The notes under the pieces are model-generated. The model did no database searches. It had not been told where the DNA came from and saw only the letters and a program-made list of their open reading frames with translations. Shown one piece after another: positions 18,501 through 26,667 of a stretch of DNA of 64,000 nt. The stretch is from Chitinophaga lutea (GTDB lineage Bacteria; Bacteroidota; Bacteroidia; Chitinophagales; Chitinophagaceae). Both the position numbers and the translations under genes were made by a program. Numbering within the stretch: the first letter of the stretch is position 1; each line of letters begins with the position of its first letter. The stretch spans positions 2,728,001-2,792,000 of the forward strand of contig NZ_RPDH01000001.1 in NCBI RefSeq assembly GCF_003813775.1. The letters are read 5' to 3'.

Positions 18501-19717
18501 TATCCCTTTACTGCCAGCAGCAGCTCCAGGTCCGTATACTTCAATTTGAATTTTTCGCTGAGGTGGTAGTTGGTGAGGGCGCCTTTGTAGAGGTAAATCC
18601 CGTTGCGCACGCCGCGCTTTATCCATACGAGGTTCTCGAACCCGCCGTCGTCCGCCGCTTCGAGCAGCAGCGGCATCAGCACGTTGCTGATGGCCTGTGA
18701 GGCGGTGCCGGCAAAGCCGGAGGGAATATTGGGCACGCAGTAGTGGATCACGTCATATTTCTTGAATACGGGGTTTTCGTGCGAGGTGATTTCGGAGGTT
18801 TCAAAACACCCGCCCCGGTCGATGCTCACATCTACGATTACCGACCCTGCTTTCATGTGGCTCACCATTGATTCGGTGACAACGATGGGGGTGCGGCCGC
18901 TCTGGGACGACAGTGCGCCGACGGCCACGTCCGCATTACGGAGTTGTTCCGCCAGCACGCGGGGTTGTATCACGGAGGTGAATACACGCACGCCGATGTT
19001 ATTCTGGAGCCTTTTGAGCTTGTAAATATTGTTGTCGAATACTTTTACCGAAGATCCCAGTGCAAGGGCTGTACGGGCCGCAAATTCGCCTACGATGCCC
19101 GCCCCGATGATCACCACCTTGGTGGGAGGGATGCCGGTAATGCCGCCCAGCAATATGCCCTTGCCGCGGTTGCTGTTGCTGAGGTACTGCCCGGCGATGA
19201 GCATCACCGCCCCGCCGGCTATTTCACTCATGGCGCGCACGATGGGATAAGTGCCCGCATCGTCTTTCAGGTTTTCGAATGAGAGCAGGGTGATGCGTTT
19301 GTCCATCATCTTCTGCAGCTGCTCGGCTTTCAGTACAGACAGGTGGATGGGGGAGATCACGATCTGGTGGGGGCGGAGCAGCTCTATTTCCTCGTCGTTG
19401 AGGGGAGCCGATTTCACGATGATGTCTGCCTTGAACACCTCTTTTTTCTCGTAAACGATTTCGGCGCCGGCTTCGGAATAATCCGTGTCGTAGAAGTGGG
19501 AACCGTCTCCCGCCTTATGTTCCACCACAATGTGATGGCCATTGTTGCTCAGGATGCTCACCGCGTCCGGGGTCAGTGCGATGCGGCTTTCCTGGAAGGA
19601 AGTCTCCTTGGGGATGCCAATGAATAAACGGGAATTTTTTTGTGGAATATCCAGCGTTTCTTCCAGCGGAGAATAAGTAAATCCGGCACTCACAACAGGT
19701 TTTTGCCTTTGCTCCAT
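18500..19717 (-). CDS. ald: Alanine dehydrogenase (Bacteroidota long form)
   Basis: 405 residues from the ATG at 19717; a TTG at 19729 is less likely. The catalytic domain carries GIPKETSFQESRIALTP with the substrate-binding Arg; the NAD-binding Rossmann domain has VVIIGAGIVGEFAART. The late NIPSGFAGTASQAISN fits the AlaDH/PNT family. The roughly 30-residue extension before the catalytic domain is typical of Bacteroidota homologues. It interconverts L-alanine and pyruvate plus ammonia with NAD. It lies 46 bases downstream of tsaE, and a promoter box in that gap suggests independent expression. Confidence 0.9.
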   Translation of the reverse strand: MEQRQKPVVSAGFTYSPLEETLDIPQKNSRLFIGIPKETSFQESRIALTPDAVSILSNNGHHIVVEHKAGDGSHFYDTDYSEAGAEIVYEKKEVFKADIIVKSAPLNDEEIELLRPHQIVISPIHLSVLKAEQLQKMMDKRITLLSFENLKDDAGTYPIVRAMSEIAGGAVMLIAGQYLSNSNRGKGILLGGITGIPPTKVVIIGAGIVGEFAARTALALGSSVKVFDNNIYKLKRLQNNIGVRVFTSVIQPRVLAEQLRNADVAVGALSSQSGRTPIVVTESMVSHMKAGSVIVDVSIDRGGCFETSEITSHENPVFKKYDVIHYCVPNIPSGFAGTASQAISNVLMPLLLEAADDGGFENLVWIKRGVRNGIYLYKGALTNYHLSEKFKLKYTDLELLLAVKG

Positions 19718-19749
19718 AATCGTAGACAATTGTATGTTAGGTCACTATT

Positions 19750-19757
19750 CAAAGATA
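19750..19757 (-). promoter_or_regulatory. Candidate -7 promoter box for ald
   Basis: On the minus strand this reads TATCTTTG, an exact TAnnTTTG match, inside the short tsaE-ald gap and 33 bases before the ald ATG. A TTTG lies 23 bases upstream, slightly beyond the usual spacing. Confidence 0.5.
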
Positions 19758-19763
19758 CATTTA

Positions 19764-20225
19764 TTATTGCAGGGAAGGTGCAAAATGCCCGGGTTCCGCG
19801 TGGCCGGCGTGGAGCTTCCGCTTGTGGTCCGGGGTAACGGTCAGGTAAATGTGCACGGTGCCGGCGGGCAGCAGGGGGGCCACCAGCTCGGGCCATTCCA
19901 CGAAACAGATGGCGTCCGGGTGGTAAAGGCAGTCTTCCACACCCGCTTCCACGGCTTCTTCGAGACTTTTGAGGCGGTAGAGGTCGAGGTGGTAGATAAT
20001 CTTTTCGCGCCCGCTACCGTCTGCATACCGGTATTCGTTAATGATGGAAAAAGTGGGGCTGGCCGTGGCGTCTTCCACGCCTTTGGCGGCGCAGAGCTCC
20101 TTGATCAGCGTGGTTTTACCTGCTCCCATTTCCCCTGTCAGGGCGAAAACCTGTTCCCGGGGGAAGGCAGACCAGAACTGGCGGGCCACTTCCGGCAGCT
20201 CCGCATGTGCAAATGTCAATCTCAT
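19764..20225 (-). CDS. tsaE: tRNA threonylcarbamoyladenosine biosynthesis ATPase TsaE
   Basis: 153 residues. P-loop GEMGAGKTTL (31-40), followed by SPTFSIINEY with the conserved Thr, and YHLDLYRL with the Asp of the Walker B-like region, then CFVEWPE. TsaE is the ATPase that resets the TsaB-TsaD complex during synthesis of t6A at position 37 of ANN-decoding tRNAs. tsaB and tsaD are not in the window. It precedes ald on the same strand and is divergent from the copper ATPase gene. Confidence 0.95.
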   Translation of the reverse strand: MRLTFAHAELPEVARQFWSAFPREQVFALTGEMGAGKTTLIKELCAAKGVEDATASPTFSIINEYRYADGSGREKIIYHLDLYRLKSLEEAVEAGVEDCLYHPDAICFVEWPELVAPLLPAGTVHIYLTVTPDHKRKLHAGHAEPGHFAPSLQ

Positions 20226-20421
20226 ACGCTTTGGGCCTTAAACAGGGTTTAAAATTAGCAATTCCGCGGCGGAAAATGGCACCGCCGTTGCATTAATTCC
20301 CAAAAGCAGCAGGGAAGCCGTGTATCCCGCCCCGGGCCCGGGAAAAAGCACCCGGGTTGCATAAATAATCCCGCGCTGCAAGCGGGTTTGTGGTAATTTT
20401 ACGGTGTCAGCATTTTAAGCC

Positions 20422-22512
20422 ATGGAAACGATCAGTTGTAAAGTAAAAGGAATGAATTGCTCCAGTTGCGCACTGACCATCTCCAAATACCTCGAAAAAA
20501 AGGGGGTGGAGGATGTAGCGATCAGTGTGGCCACGGAAGAGCTGCGTTTTAACCTCCCCGAAGGCGCCAGCGCCGACGAAGTCATCAATGGCATCAATAA
20601 TCTCGGTTATGAAGTGGTGCTGCCCAACCAGGGTGGCAAAACCAAACCGTTCTATACCACGCTCCGTTTTAAATTCCTGTTCAGTCTTGTTTTCACCGCA
20701 CCGCTCATGCTGCACATGGTGGCGGACTGGCATTGGCTGCATAACCCCTGGGTGCAGCTGGCGCTCACCATACCGGTGTATGCCACGGGCATGCTGCATT
20801 TCGGGCGGAGCGCCCTGCGCTCGCTGCGCAACGGCATCGCCAATATGGATGTCCTCATCACCCTGGGCGCCACGGCTGCTTTTGTGTACAGCCTCATCGG
20901 AACGCTGCAGCACCTGGGCCCGGACTATCTTTTTTATGAGACTACCGCCGCCATTCTCACGCTCGTGTTTTTGGGCAACCTGCTCGAGGAGAAATCGGTG
21001 AAATCCACCACCACGGCCATCGCGGAGCTGGCGCGCCTGCAGCATACCCACGCAAAGCGGCTCAACGATGCGGGGGAAGTAGAGGAAGTCGATAACAGCG
21101 AACTGCGTACGGGCGACCGGGTACTGGTCAATACCGGCGATAAAATCCCCATGGACGGCACCATTTACTGGGGCGGCGGCCATGTCAACGAATCGATGAT
21201 CACCGGCGAAAGCGAGCCCGTGAACCGCCGCGAAAAGGATAAAGTGATCGGCGGCACCATCCTGGAAGAAGGCAGCATCAAAATATTCATTACCGCTACG
21301 GGGAAAGACACCGTGCTGTCGTACATCATCAACCTGGTGAAGCAGGCGCAGAGCAACAAACCGCCCATGCAGAAACTGGCGGACAGGATCAGCGCCATTT
21401 TCGTACCGGTGGTGCTGGGCATCGCCCTGCTTACCTTCCTCGGCTGGTACTTCATCGGTCAGACCCCGCTGTCTACCGCCATGATGCGCAGCATCGCCGT
21501 GCTGGTGATTGCCTGCCCCTGCGCGATGGGCCTCGCTACGCCCGCCGCCGTGATGGTGGGCCTTGGCCGCGCCGCCCGCAACGGCATCCTCATCAAGGGA
21601 GCGCATACGCTGGAAGCGTTCCGTAACATCCGCCAGATCGTGTTTGATAAAACGGGCACACTCACCACGGGTAAGTTGCAGATCGGCCGCTGGGAAACCG
21701 CCATGGAGCCGGATGAGTTCCGTTCCGTGGTGTTCAGCCTCGAAAAATATTCCTCCCATCCCATCGCCCGCTCCATTGTGGCGCTCTGGAAGGGTGTGGG
21801 AGAAACCGCCCTGCAGCAGGTTAGGGAACAGAAAGGCGTGGGCATGCAGGCGAAAGATAAAGCAGGTAACGAGTGGCAGTTAGGCTCGTACCTGATGGCC
21901 CGCGGCGCTACCGGCGACGATTCGCATAATATCTACCTGCTGAAGAACGGCGAGCTGATGGGCTGGATCGATTTCATCGATGAGCTGCGCCCCGAAGCGC
22001 AGCAGGTAATGGCGCAGCTGAAACAGGCCGGTATCCGCACCATCCTGCTGAGCGGCGACATGCGGCGCAAATGCGAACAGCTGGCGCAACAACTGGGCAT
22101 CGACGAAGTGTATGCCGAACAATCCCCCGCGCAGAAGCTGCAGCAAATAGAAGACCTGATGCAACAGGCCCCTACGGCCATGGTGGGCGACGGCATCAAC
22201 GATGCGCCCGCACTCGCCAAGGCCAGCATCGGCATATCACTCAGCGACGCCACGCAGGTGGCCATGCAAAGCGCCAACGTCATCCTGCTCAACGGTCATC
22301 TCAGCGCGTTGCCGCTGGCCATGGGGCTGGGCAAACATACCTATCTCACCATCAAACAGAACCTGTTCTGGGCCTTTGCCTACAACGTGGTGGCGATACC
22401 GGTCGCCGCGCTGGGTTTCCTGAATCCCATCCTGGCCGCGCTCGTGATGGGGCTCTCCGATGTGGTGCTGGCCATCAATTCGGTGCGGCTGCGGTTTAAA
22501 AAAGTAATCTGA
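20422..22512 (+). CDS. Copper-translocating P1B-type ATPase
   Basis: 696 residues. An N-terminal heavy-metal-associated domain has GMNCSSC (C13, C16). P-type landmarks: TGES (261-264), transmembrane CPC (365-367) in ACPCAMGLATP, phosphorylation D409 in DKTGTLT, nucleotide-domain HP (446-447) and GDGINDAP (589-596). CPC plus the Asn of YNVVAIP in the next-to-last helix are the Cu(I)-type ligands, so it most likely exports Cu(I) from the cytoplasm. Only one metal-binding domain is present. No copper regulator or chaperone is adjacent. The next gene starts 46 bases downstream. Confidence 0.94.
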   Translation: METISCKVKGMNCSSCALTISKYLEKKGVEDVAISVATEELRFNLPEGASADEVINGINNLGYEVVLPNQGGKTKPFYTTLRFKFLFSLVFTAPLMLHMVADWHWLHNPWVQLALTIPVYATGMLHFGRSALRSLRNGIANMDVLITLGATAAFVYSLIGTLQHLGPDYLFYETTAAILTLVFLGNLLEEKSVKSTTTAIAELARLQHTHAKRLNDAGEVEEVDNSELRTGDRVLVNTGDKIPMDGTIYWGGGHVNESMITGESEPVNRREKDKVIGGTILEEGSIKIFITATGKDTVLSYIINLVKQAQSNKPPMQKLADRISAIFVPVVLGIALLTFLGWYFIGQTPLSTAMMRSIAVLVIACPCAMGLATPAAVMVGLGRAARNGILIKGAHTLEAFRNIRQIVFDKTGTLTTGKLQIGRWETAMEPDEFRSVVFSLEKYSSHPIARSIVALWKGVGETALQQVREQKGVGMQAKDKAGNEWQLGSYLMARGATGDDSHNIYLLKNGELMGWIDFIDELRPEAQQVMAQLKQAGIRTILLSGDMRRKCEQLAQQLGIDEVYAEQSPAQKLQQIEDLMQQAPTAMVGDGINDAPALAKASIGISLSDATQVAMQSANVILLNGHLSALPLAMGLGKHTYLTIKQNLFWAFAYNVVAIPVAALGFLNPILAALVMGLSDVVLAINSVRLRFKKVI

Positions 22513-22558
22513 CCGATTTATCGTTAATTCGCGTATTGCATTGTAATGCGCACCAACT

Positions 22559-23164
22559 ATGATCTACTGGTTAGACCTCATCGGCACGTTCGTGTTTGCC
22601 ATATCCGGCGCGCTCGCTGCCTGGGATAAAAAAATGTACCACGATATTTTCGGGGTGAGTTTTACGGCTTTCGTCACCTCCATCGGCGGCGGCACCATGC
22701 GCGACCTCATCCTCGGCGTACGGCCCGTGTGGGTCGGCGATAAAAACTATATCATCGCCATCGCCTTCGGCGTACTGGTGACGATCCTCTTCCGCGCCCG
22801 CCTGCTGCGCGTGCGCCGCGGCATTTTCCTCTTCGATACCATCGGCATCGGGTTTTATACCGTCATCGGTTTGCAGAAAGCCTTGCTCTATGGAGTGCAT
22901 CCCTGGGCCGCCGTTATCCTCGGCATGATATCCGCCATTTTCGGCGGGGTGATCAGGGATATGATGGTGAATGAAATCCCCCTGATCTTCAGCCGCCAGA
23001 TCTATGCCACGGCCTGCCTTGCCGGCGCCGCGCTGTACATCGGGCTGCGCCACGTAGGTGTGGATGAAGACTGGAACATGATCGCCAGTATTTTACTGGT
23101 GATCGCCATCCGCCTCACCTCGCTCAAAAAAGGATGGTCGTTGCCGTATTTGCAGAAAGAATAG
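22559..23164 (+). CDS. TRIC-type cation channel / UPF0126 membrane protein
   Basis: 201 residues with about six to seven helices formed by two repeats of the same three-helix unit. The duplicated glycine motifs are SIGGGTMRDLILG (about 41-53) and IFGGVIRDMMV (about 134-144), which create the kinked helices of the pore. Bacterial TRIC homologues are trimeric K+/Na+ permeable channels; older names are YicG and UPF0126. It lies between the copper ATPase gene and recQ on the same strand, but nothing links it functionally to either. Confidence 0.88.
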   Translation: MIYWLDLIGTFVFAISGALAAWDKKMYHDIFGVSFTAFVTSIGGGTMRDLILGVRPVWVGDKNYIIAIAFGVLVTILFRARLLRVRRGIFLFDTIGIGFYTVIGLQKALLYGVHPWAAVILGMISAIFGGVIRDMMVNEIPLIFSRQIYATACLAGAALYIGLRHVGVDEDWNMIASILLVIAIRLTSLKKGWSLPYLQKE

Positions 23165-23167
23165 CGC

Positions 23168-23175
23168 TAAATTTG
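23168..23175 (+). promoter_or_regulatory. Possible -7 promoter box overlapping the recQ start region
   Basis: TAAATTTG is an exact TAnnTTTG match ending only 5 bases before the recQ TTG start. If used, the transcript would be nearly leaderless. It could also be chance, with recQ read from upstream. Confidence 0.25.
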
Positions 23176-23180
23176 CCTGC

Positions 23181-25079
23181 TTGGTAACCGCACATTCCAT
23201 ATTACACCGATTCTGGGGCTTTCAGCAATTCCGGCCTTTGCAGGAAGATATCGTGAACTCCATCGCCGCCGGCCGCGATACACTGGCCCTGCTGCCTACG
23301 GGCGGCGGGAAGTCCATTTGTTTCCAGGTGCCTGCCATGATGAAGGAAGGGCTTTGCCTGGTGGTGACGCCGCTCATCGCCCTGATGAAAGACCAGGTGG
23401 AAAACCTCAACAAACGGGGCATCCCCGCTTTCGCCATCTACGCGGGCATGCAGACGCGCGACGTGGAAAAGGTACTGGCGCTGGCCCGCGAAGGGGAAAT
23501 CAAGTTCCTCTACGTGTCGCCGGAACGGTTGCAGAGCAGGCGTTTCCTCTGGTATTGCGAAGTGCTGCCCGTGCGCCTCATCGCGGTAGACGAAGCGCAC
23601 TGTATCTCGCAGTGGGGCTATGATTTCCGGCCCGCATACCTCCAGATCGCCACTATCCGCGAACACTTTCCCAACGCGCCCATACTGGCGCTAACGGCCA
23701 CGGCTACACCCAAAGTACGGGAAGACATCTGCCAGCAGTTACAGCTGCGCGACCCGGCCGTATTCGTCAAGAGTTTCGCGCGGGCCAATCTTTCCTACAG
23801 CGTGGTGGAGGAAGAAGGGAAACTGGGCCGCATCAAACAGATACTCGAACGGGTGCCCGGCAGCGCCATCATTTATTGCCGCAACCGCCGGCAAACCAAA
23901 GACATCGCCGGCATGCTCGGCGCGCAGGGCATCGAAGCGAGCTACTATCACGCCGGCCTCGCCCAGGCGGAGCGCACCGCCCGCCAGGAAGCCTGGGTCA
24001 ACAATGAAACCCGTGTGATGGTGTGCACCAACGCCTTCGGGATGGGAATCGACAAACCCGATGTAAGAATGGTGATACATGCGGATGTGCCCGACAGCAT
24101 CGAAGCGTACTACCAGGAAGCCGGCCGCGCCGGCCGCGATGAAGAAAAGGCCTATGCCGTGCTGCTGTACAACGAACGCGACCTCGAAGAGCTCAAAGCC
24201 CGCATCCCGCTGCAATTCCCGTCGCTCGACGAAATAAGGGCCGTGTACCAGGCCGTCGTGAACTACCTGCAGGTGCCGGTAGGCTCGGAGGGAGTCTACT
24301 ACGATTTTGATATCAACGACTTTGTAAAACGCTTCGGCCTCAACATCACCGTGGCGTTCCGCGCGCTGCGCATCCTCGAGCAGGAGGGCGTCTGGCAGCT
24401 GAGCGAGAGCGTGTACCTGCCGTCCAAACTGGAATTCGTCACCAGCCGCGATGCGTTGTTCGAATATGAAGAACGCCACCCGGACCTGGAGCCGGTTATC
24501 CAGACCCTGCTCCGCACCTACGAAGGCATCTTCGATAACCCCGTGCCCGTGTTCGAAAAACAGATCGCGCGGATCATGCGGGTGGATGAGGAAGATGTGA
24601 TACACGACCTGCAGATGCTGCATAACCAGGCCCTGCTGCGGTATTATCCGCGGAAAGACCAACCTCAGCTTTGTTTCCTTGAAGAAAGGCTGCCCGCACA
24701 GCATTTGCGGGTGAATATGGCGCGGATCGAAGAAAGGCGCAAGGCCATGGAAGCACGCATAGCCGCCGTTTCCGCTTATGCGCGCACCGGCAGCCAGTGC
24801 CGCACCCGGCAGTTGGTGGCATACTTCGGCGAAAAAGACGCCAAACCCTGCGGCGTATGTGATGTATGTGTGAAAAAGGAAAAAGGCGAACTGCAGTCCA
24901 AAGAGTTCGGCCGCCTCACTACCGCGATCATGGCGGCTTTAGACGGGAAAATCAGCCTGCAGGCGCTGATGCAGAAAGTGGATGCAGAGGAAAGCAGGGT
25001 GTTGGAAACCCTGCAGTTCCTGGTTGCAGAAGGTTTTGTATTGCGCGATGAAGACGGGATGCTCTCGCCTACGGCATAA
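23181..25079 (+). CDS. recQ: ATP-dependent DNA helicase RecQ (short form without HRDC)
   Basis: 632 residues from the TTG at 23181; the N-terminal RecQ motif FWGFQQFRPLQ begins at residue 11, so no later start is possible. Superfamily 2 motifs: Walker A LLPTGGGKS (38-46), DEAH (137-140) in VDEAHCISQWGYDFR, and the motif V/VI region GMGIDKPDVR with QEAGRAGRD. The zinc-binding subdomain cysteines are in SQCRTRQ and KPCGVCDVC. The C-terminal tail of about 65 residues is a winged-helix-like segment and I see no HRDC domain. RecQ unwinds DNA 3' to 5' in recombination and fork repair. Confidence 0.93.
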   Translation: MVTAHSILHRFWGFQQFRPLQEDIVNSIAAGRDTLALLPTGGGKSICFQVPAMMKEGLCLVVTPLIALMKDQVENLNKRGIPAFAIYAGMQTRDVEKVLALAREGEIKFLYVSPERLQSRRFLWYCEVLPVRLIAVDEAHCISQWGYDFRPAYLQIATIREHFPNAPILALTATATPKVREDICQQLQLRDPAVFVKSFARANLSYSVVEEEGKLGRIKQILERVPGSAIIYCRNRRQTKDIAGMLGAQGIEASYYHAGLAQAERTARQEAWVNNETRVMVCTNAFGMGIDKPDVRMVIHADVPDSIEAYYQEAGRAGRDEEKAYAVLLYNERDLEELKARIPLQFPSLDEIRAVYQAVVNYLQVPVGSEGVYYDFDINDFVKRFGLNITVAFRALRILEQEGVWQLSESVYLPSKLEFVTSRDALFEYEERHPDLEPVIQTLLRTYEGIFDNPVPVFEKQIARIMRVDEEDVIHDLQMLHNQALLRYYPRKDQPQLCFLEERLPAQHLRVNMARIEERRKAMEARIAAVSAYARTGSQCRTRQLVAYFGEKDAKPCGVCDVCVKKEKGELQSKEFGRLTTAIMAALDGKISLQALMQKVDAEESRVLETLQFLVAEGFVLRDEDGMLSPTA

Positions 25080-25089
25080 CGTTCTCACG

Positions 25090-25150
25090 GCCGGTGCCAT
25101 CCACACTCCCCGCATTACATGTAAACAGGAAGTAGCATGCACCGGCGTTT
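25090..25150 (+). terminator. Possible terminator after recQ
   Basis: GCCGGTGC and GCACCGGC can pair around a 41-base loop, followed by GTTTTA. The loop is long, so this is weaker than the other terminators. Confidence 0.35.
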
Positions 25151-25163
25151 TATCTCCGCATGA

Positions 25164-26210
25164 TTACAGCGTAACCACCCGTTTTTCTTCACTGCTCTTA
25201 AACGTCGCTTCAATGACCCTGATCACGTTCAGGCCGTCTTCCGCCGTAACGGGGTTCGGTTTCCCTTCCCGCAATGCGCTGTATATGCCCTGGTAATAAT
25301 CGAGGTAGTTGCCGTTGCCGGAAGGGATGAATTCTTTCACCACTTTACCGTTGATCTCGGTGTGGAGCAGCCCCCACTCATGCGGCGCTTCAGCGCCCCA
25401 GTCTGGCGTATCGGGCAGCACGCCTTTCATCAGCAGCGCTTCCTGGATGTCTGATTTGGATTTGATGAACGAACCTTTGCGGCCGTGCAGGATGTAAGCC
25501 GGCAGCGCTTCACGCACGAGGTAGCTCGATTTGAGTCGCACGCGCAGCTGGTCGTAATACATCACCAGTTCGAAATAGTCGTCCACCACGGAATCTTTAC
25601 GGATGATGCGCACATCGCCCCATACCGCCTGCGGCATCCCGAAAATGGTCAGCCCCTGGTCGATCAGGTGGGAACCCAGGTCGTACAGCACGCCGGTGCC
25701 CGCCTCGGCTACTTCCTTGTGTTTTTTGTAGCTCAGTTCTTCCTTGAAGCGGTCGTAGTGGAATTCCACTTCCAGCACGTCGCCCAGCAGGCCGTCTTCC
25801 ACCACTTTCCGAACGATTTTATAGTCGCTGTCGAAGCGGCGGTTCTGGTACACGCTCAGCAGCAGCTTTTTGGATGCGGCCAGCTGGATCAGTTCTTCGC
25901 CCTGCGCCACCGTAACGGTGAAGGGTTTTTCCACGATCACGTTTTTACCTGCCTGAAGGGCGGCTTTCGTGTATTCGTAGTGGGTATAGTTGGGCGTGTT
26001 GACCACGATCAGTTCCAGCGAAGCATCCGCCATCAGGGCCTTCACGTCGTTATAGATCTTTACGTACGGATAACGCTGCTGGGTGAGGTGTTTGCTGCGC
26101 TCCACCACGGCCGTGAGTTCGAAACCGGGATGCACATGAATGAAAGGCGCGTGAAACGCGTAGCCGCTGTGGCCGTAGGAGCAAAGCCCCGTTTTGATGG
26201 GTGTCGACAT
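25164..26210 (-). CDS. Gfo/Idh/MocA family oxidoreductase
   Basis: 348 residues. The N-terminal Rossmann fold starts GLCSYGHSGYAFHAPFI, a variant glycine-rich loop typical of the YulF/IolW-like group. The conserved VEKPFTVT (93-100) contains the catalytic Lys and cofactor-site Pro. The C-terminal half has the family's LYDLGSHLIDQ with the substrate-site Asp and His. Members oxidise or reduce sugars, inositols and related polyols with NAD(P). The substrate is unknown. The upstream SdpI-like gene ends 9 bases before this ATG, so both are probably co-transcribed. Confidence 0.9.
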   Translation of the reverse strand: MSTPIKTGLCSYGHSGYAFHAPFIHVHPGFELTAVVERSKHLTQQRYPYVKIYNDVKALMADASLELIVVNTPNYTHYEYTKAALQAGKNVIVEKPFTVTVAQGEELIQLAASKKLLLSVYQNRRFDSDYKIVRKVVEDGLLGDVLEVEFHYDRFKEELSYKKHKEVAEAGTGVLYDLGSHLIDQGLTIFGMPQAVWGDVRIIRKDSVVDDYFELVMYYDQLRVRLKSSYLVREALPAYILHGRKGSFIKSKSDIQEALLMKGVLPDTPDWGAEAPHEWGLLHTEINGKVVKEFIPSGNGNYLDYYQGIYSALREGKPNPVTAEDGLNVIRVIEATFKSSEEKRVVTL

Positions 26211-26219
26211 ATGCTAAGA

Positions 26220-26591
26220 CTATTTTATCGGGTTGCCGGCTTCGTCAAAAAGCCGTTTCAGTTTTCTTTCGGTAAGATACAGCGGCAAAACGGAAGCTGC
26301 AACCGTTGGAATGATCATCAGGGAGAGAACGGCGGCTGCGGGCCCGTCATCAAAGATGCCCGGGGCGATCAGAAACAGGAGGAGCGCCGCTGCCAGCATT
26401 GCACAGCCGGTAAAGCACATCACCTTACCCGAGTATGCCTGTGCAAAGTCCCATGCAGCCTGGCTTTTCATGGAACGGGCGGTTCGGTAGCCAACCAGCG
26501 GGTTGATGCGGCGGCGCGGTTTTTTCCACGTCCACAGGCCCATACCGGCAAACAGCAGGGATAACCCGGTGATAAACAGGAAAGACACCAT
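26220..26591 (-). CDS. SdpI-like membrane protein
   Basis: 123 residues from the ATG at 26591; a TTG at 26627 would extend it into the upstream hairpin. Three to four hydrophobic helices. The signature RINPLVGYRTARSMKS followed by AWDFAQ is that of the SdpI C-terminal domain family, whose Bacillus member is an immunity and signalling protein against the SdpC toxin. In Bacteroidota such proteins are common without any SdpC neighbour, so an immunity role is not implied. It probably forms a two-gene unit with the downstream oxidoreductase. Confidence 0.8.
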   Translation of the reverse strand: MVSFLFITGLSLLFAGMGLWTWKKPRRRINPLVGYRTARSMKSQAAWDFAQAYSGKVMCFTGCAMLAAALLLFLIAPGIFDDGPAAAVLSLMIIPTVAASVLPLYLTERKLKRLFDEAGNPIK

Positions 26592-26602
26592 ACCTGATCG
26601 GT

Positions 26603-26655
26603 TTAAAAAAGGCCTGTACTTCGTCAACGGTCAGGGGTTGAAGAAATACAGGCCG
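26603..26655 (-). terminator. Intrinsic terminator of the HerA-like gene
   Basis: GGCCTGTA and TACAGGCC pair, with an inner CTTC/GAAG and CAAC/GTTG extension, followed on the minus strand by six T's. It closes the long minus-strand run before the SdpI-like gene. Confidence 0.6.
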
Positions 26656-26667
26656 GATATTATCTGA

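Noticed and set aside
26220..26591. SdpI-like protein as an immunity gene of a toxin system
   Set aside because: No SdpC-like toxin, SdpR-type regulator or small secreted peptide is next to it; the neighbour is a sugar oxidoreductase.
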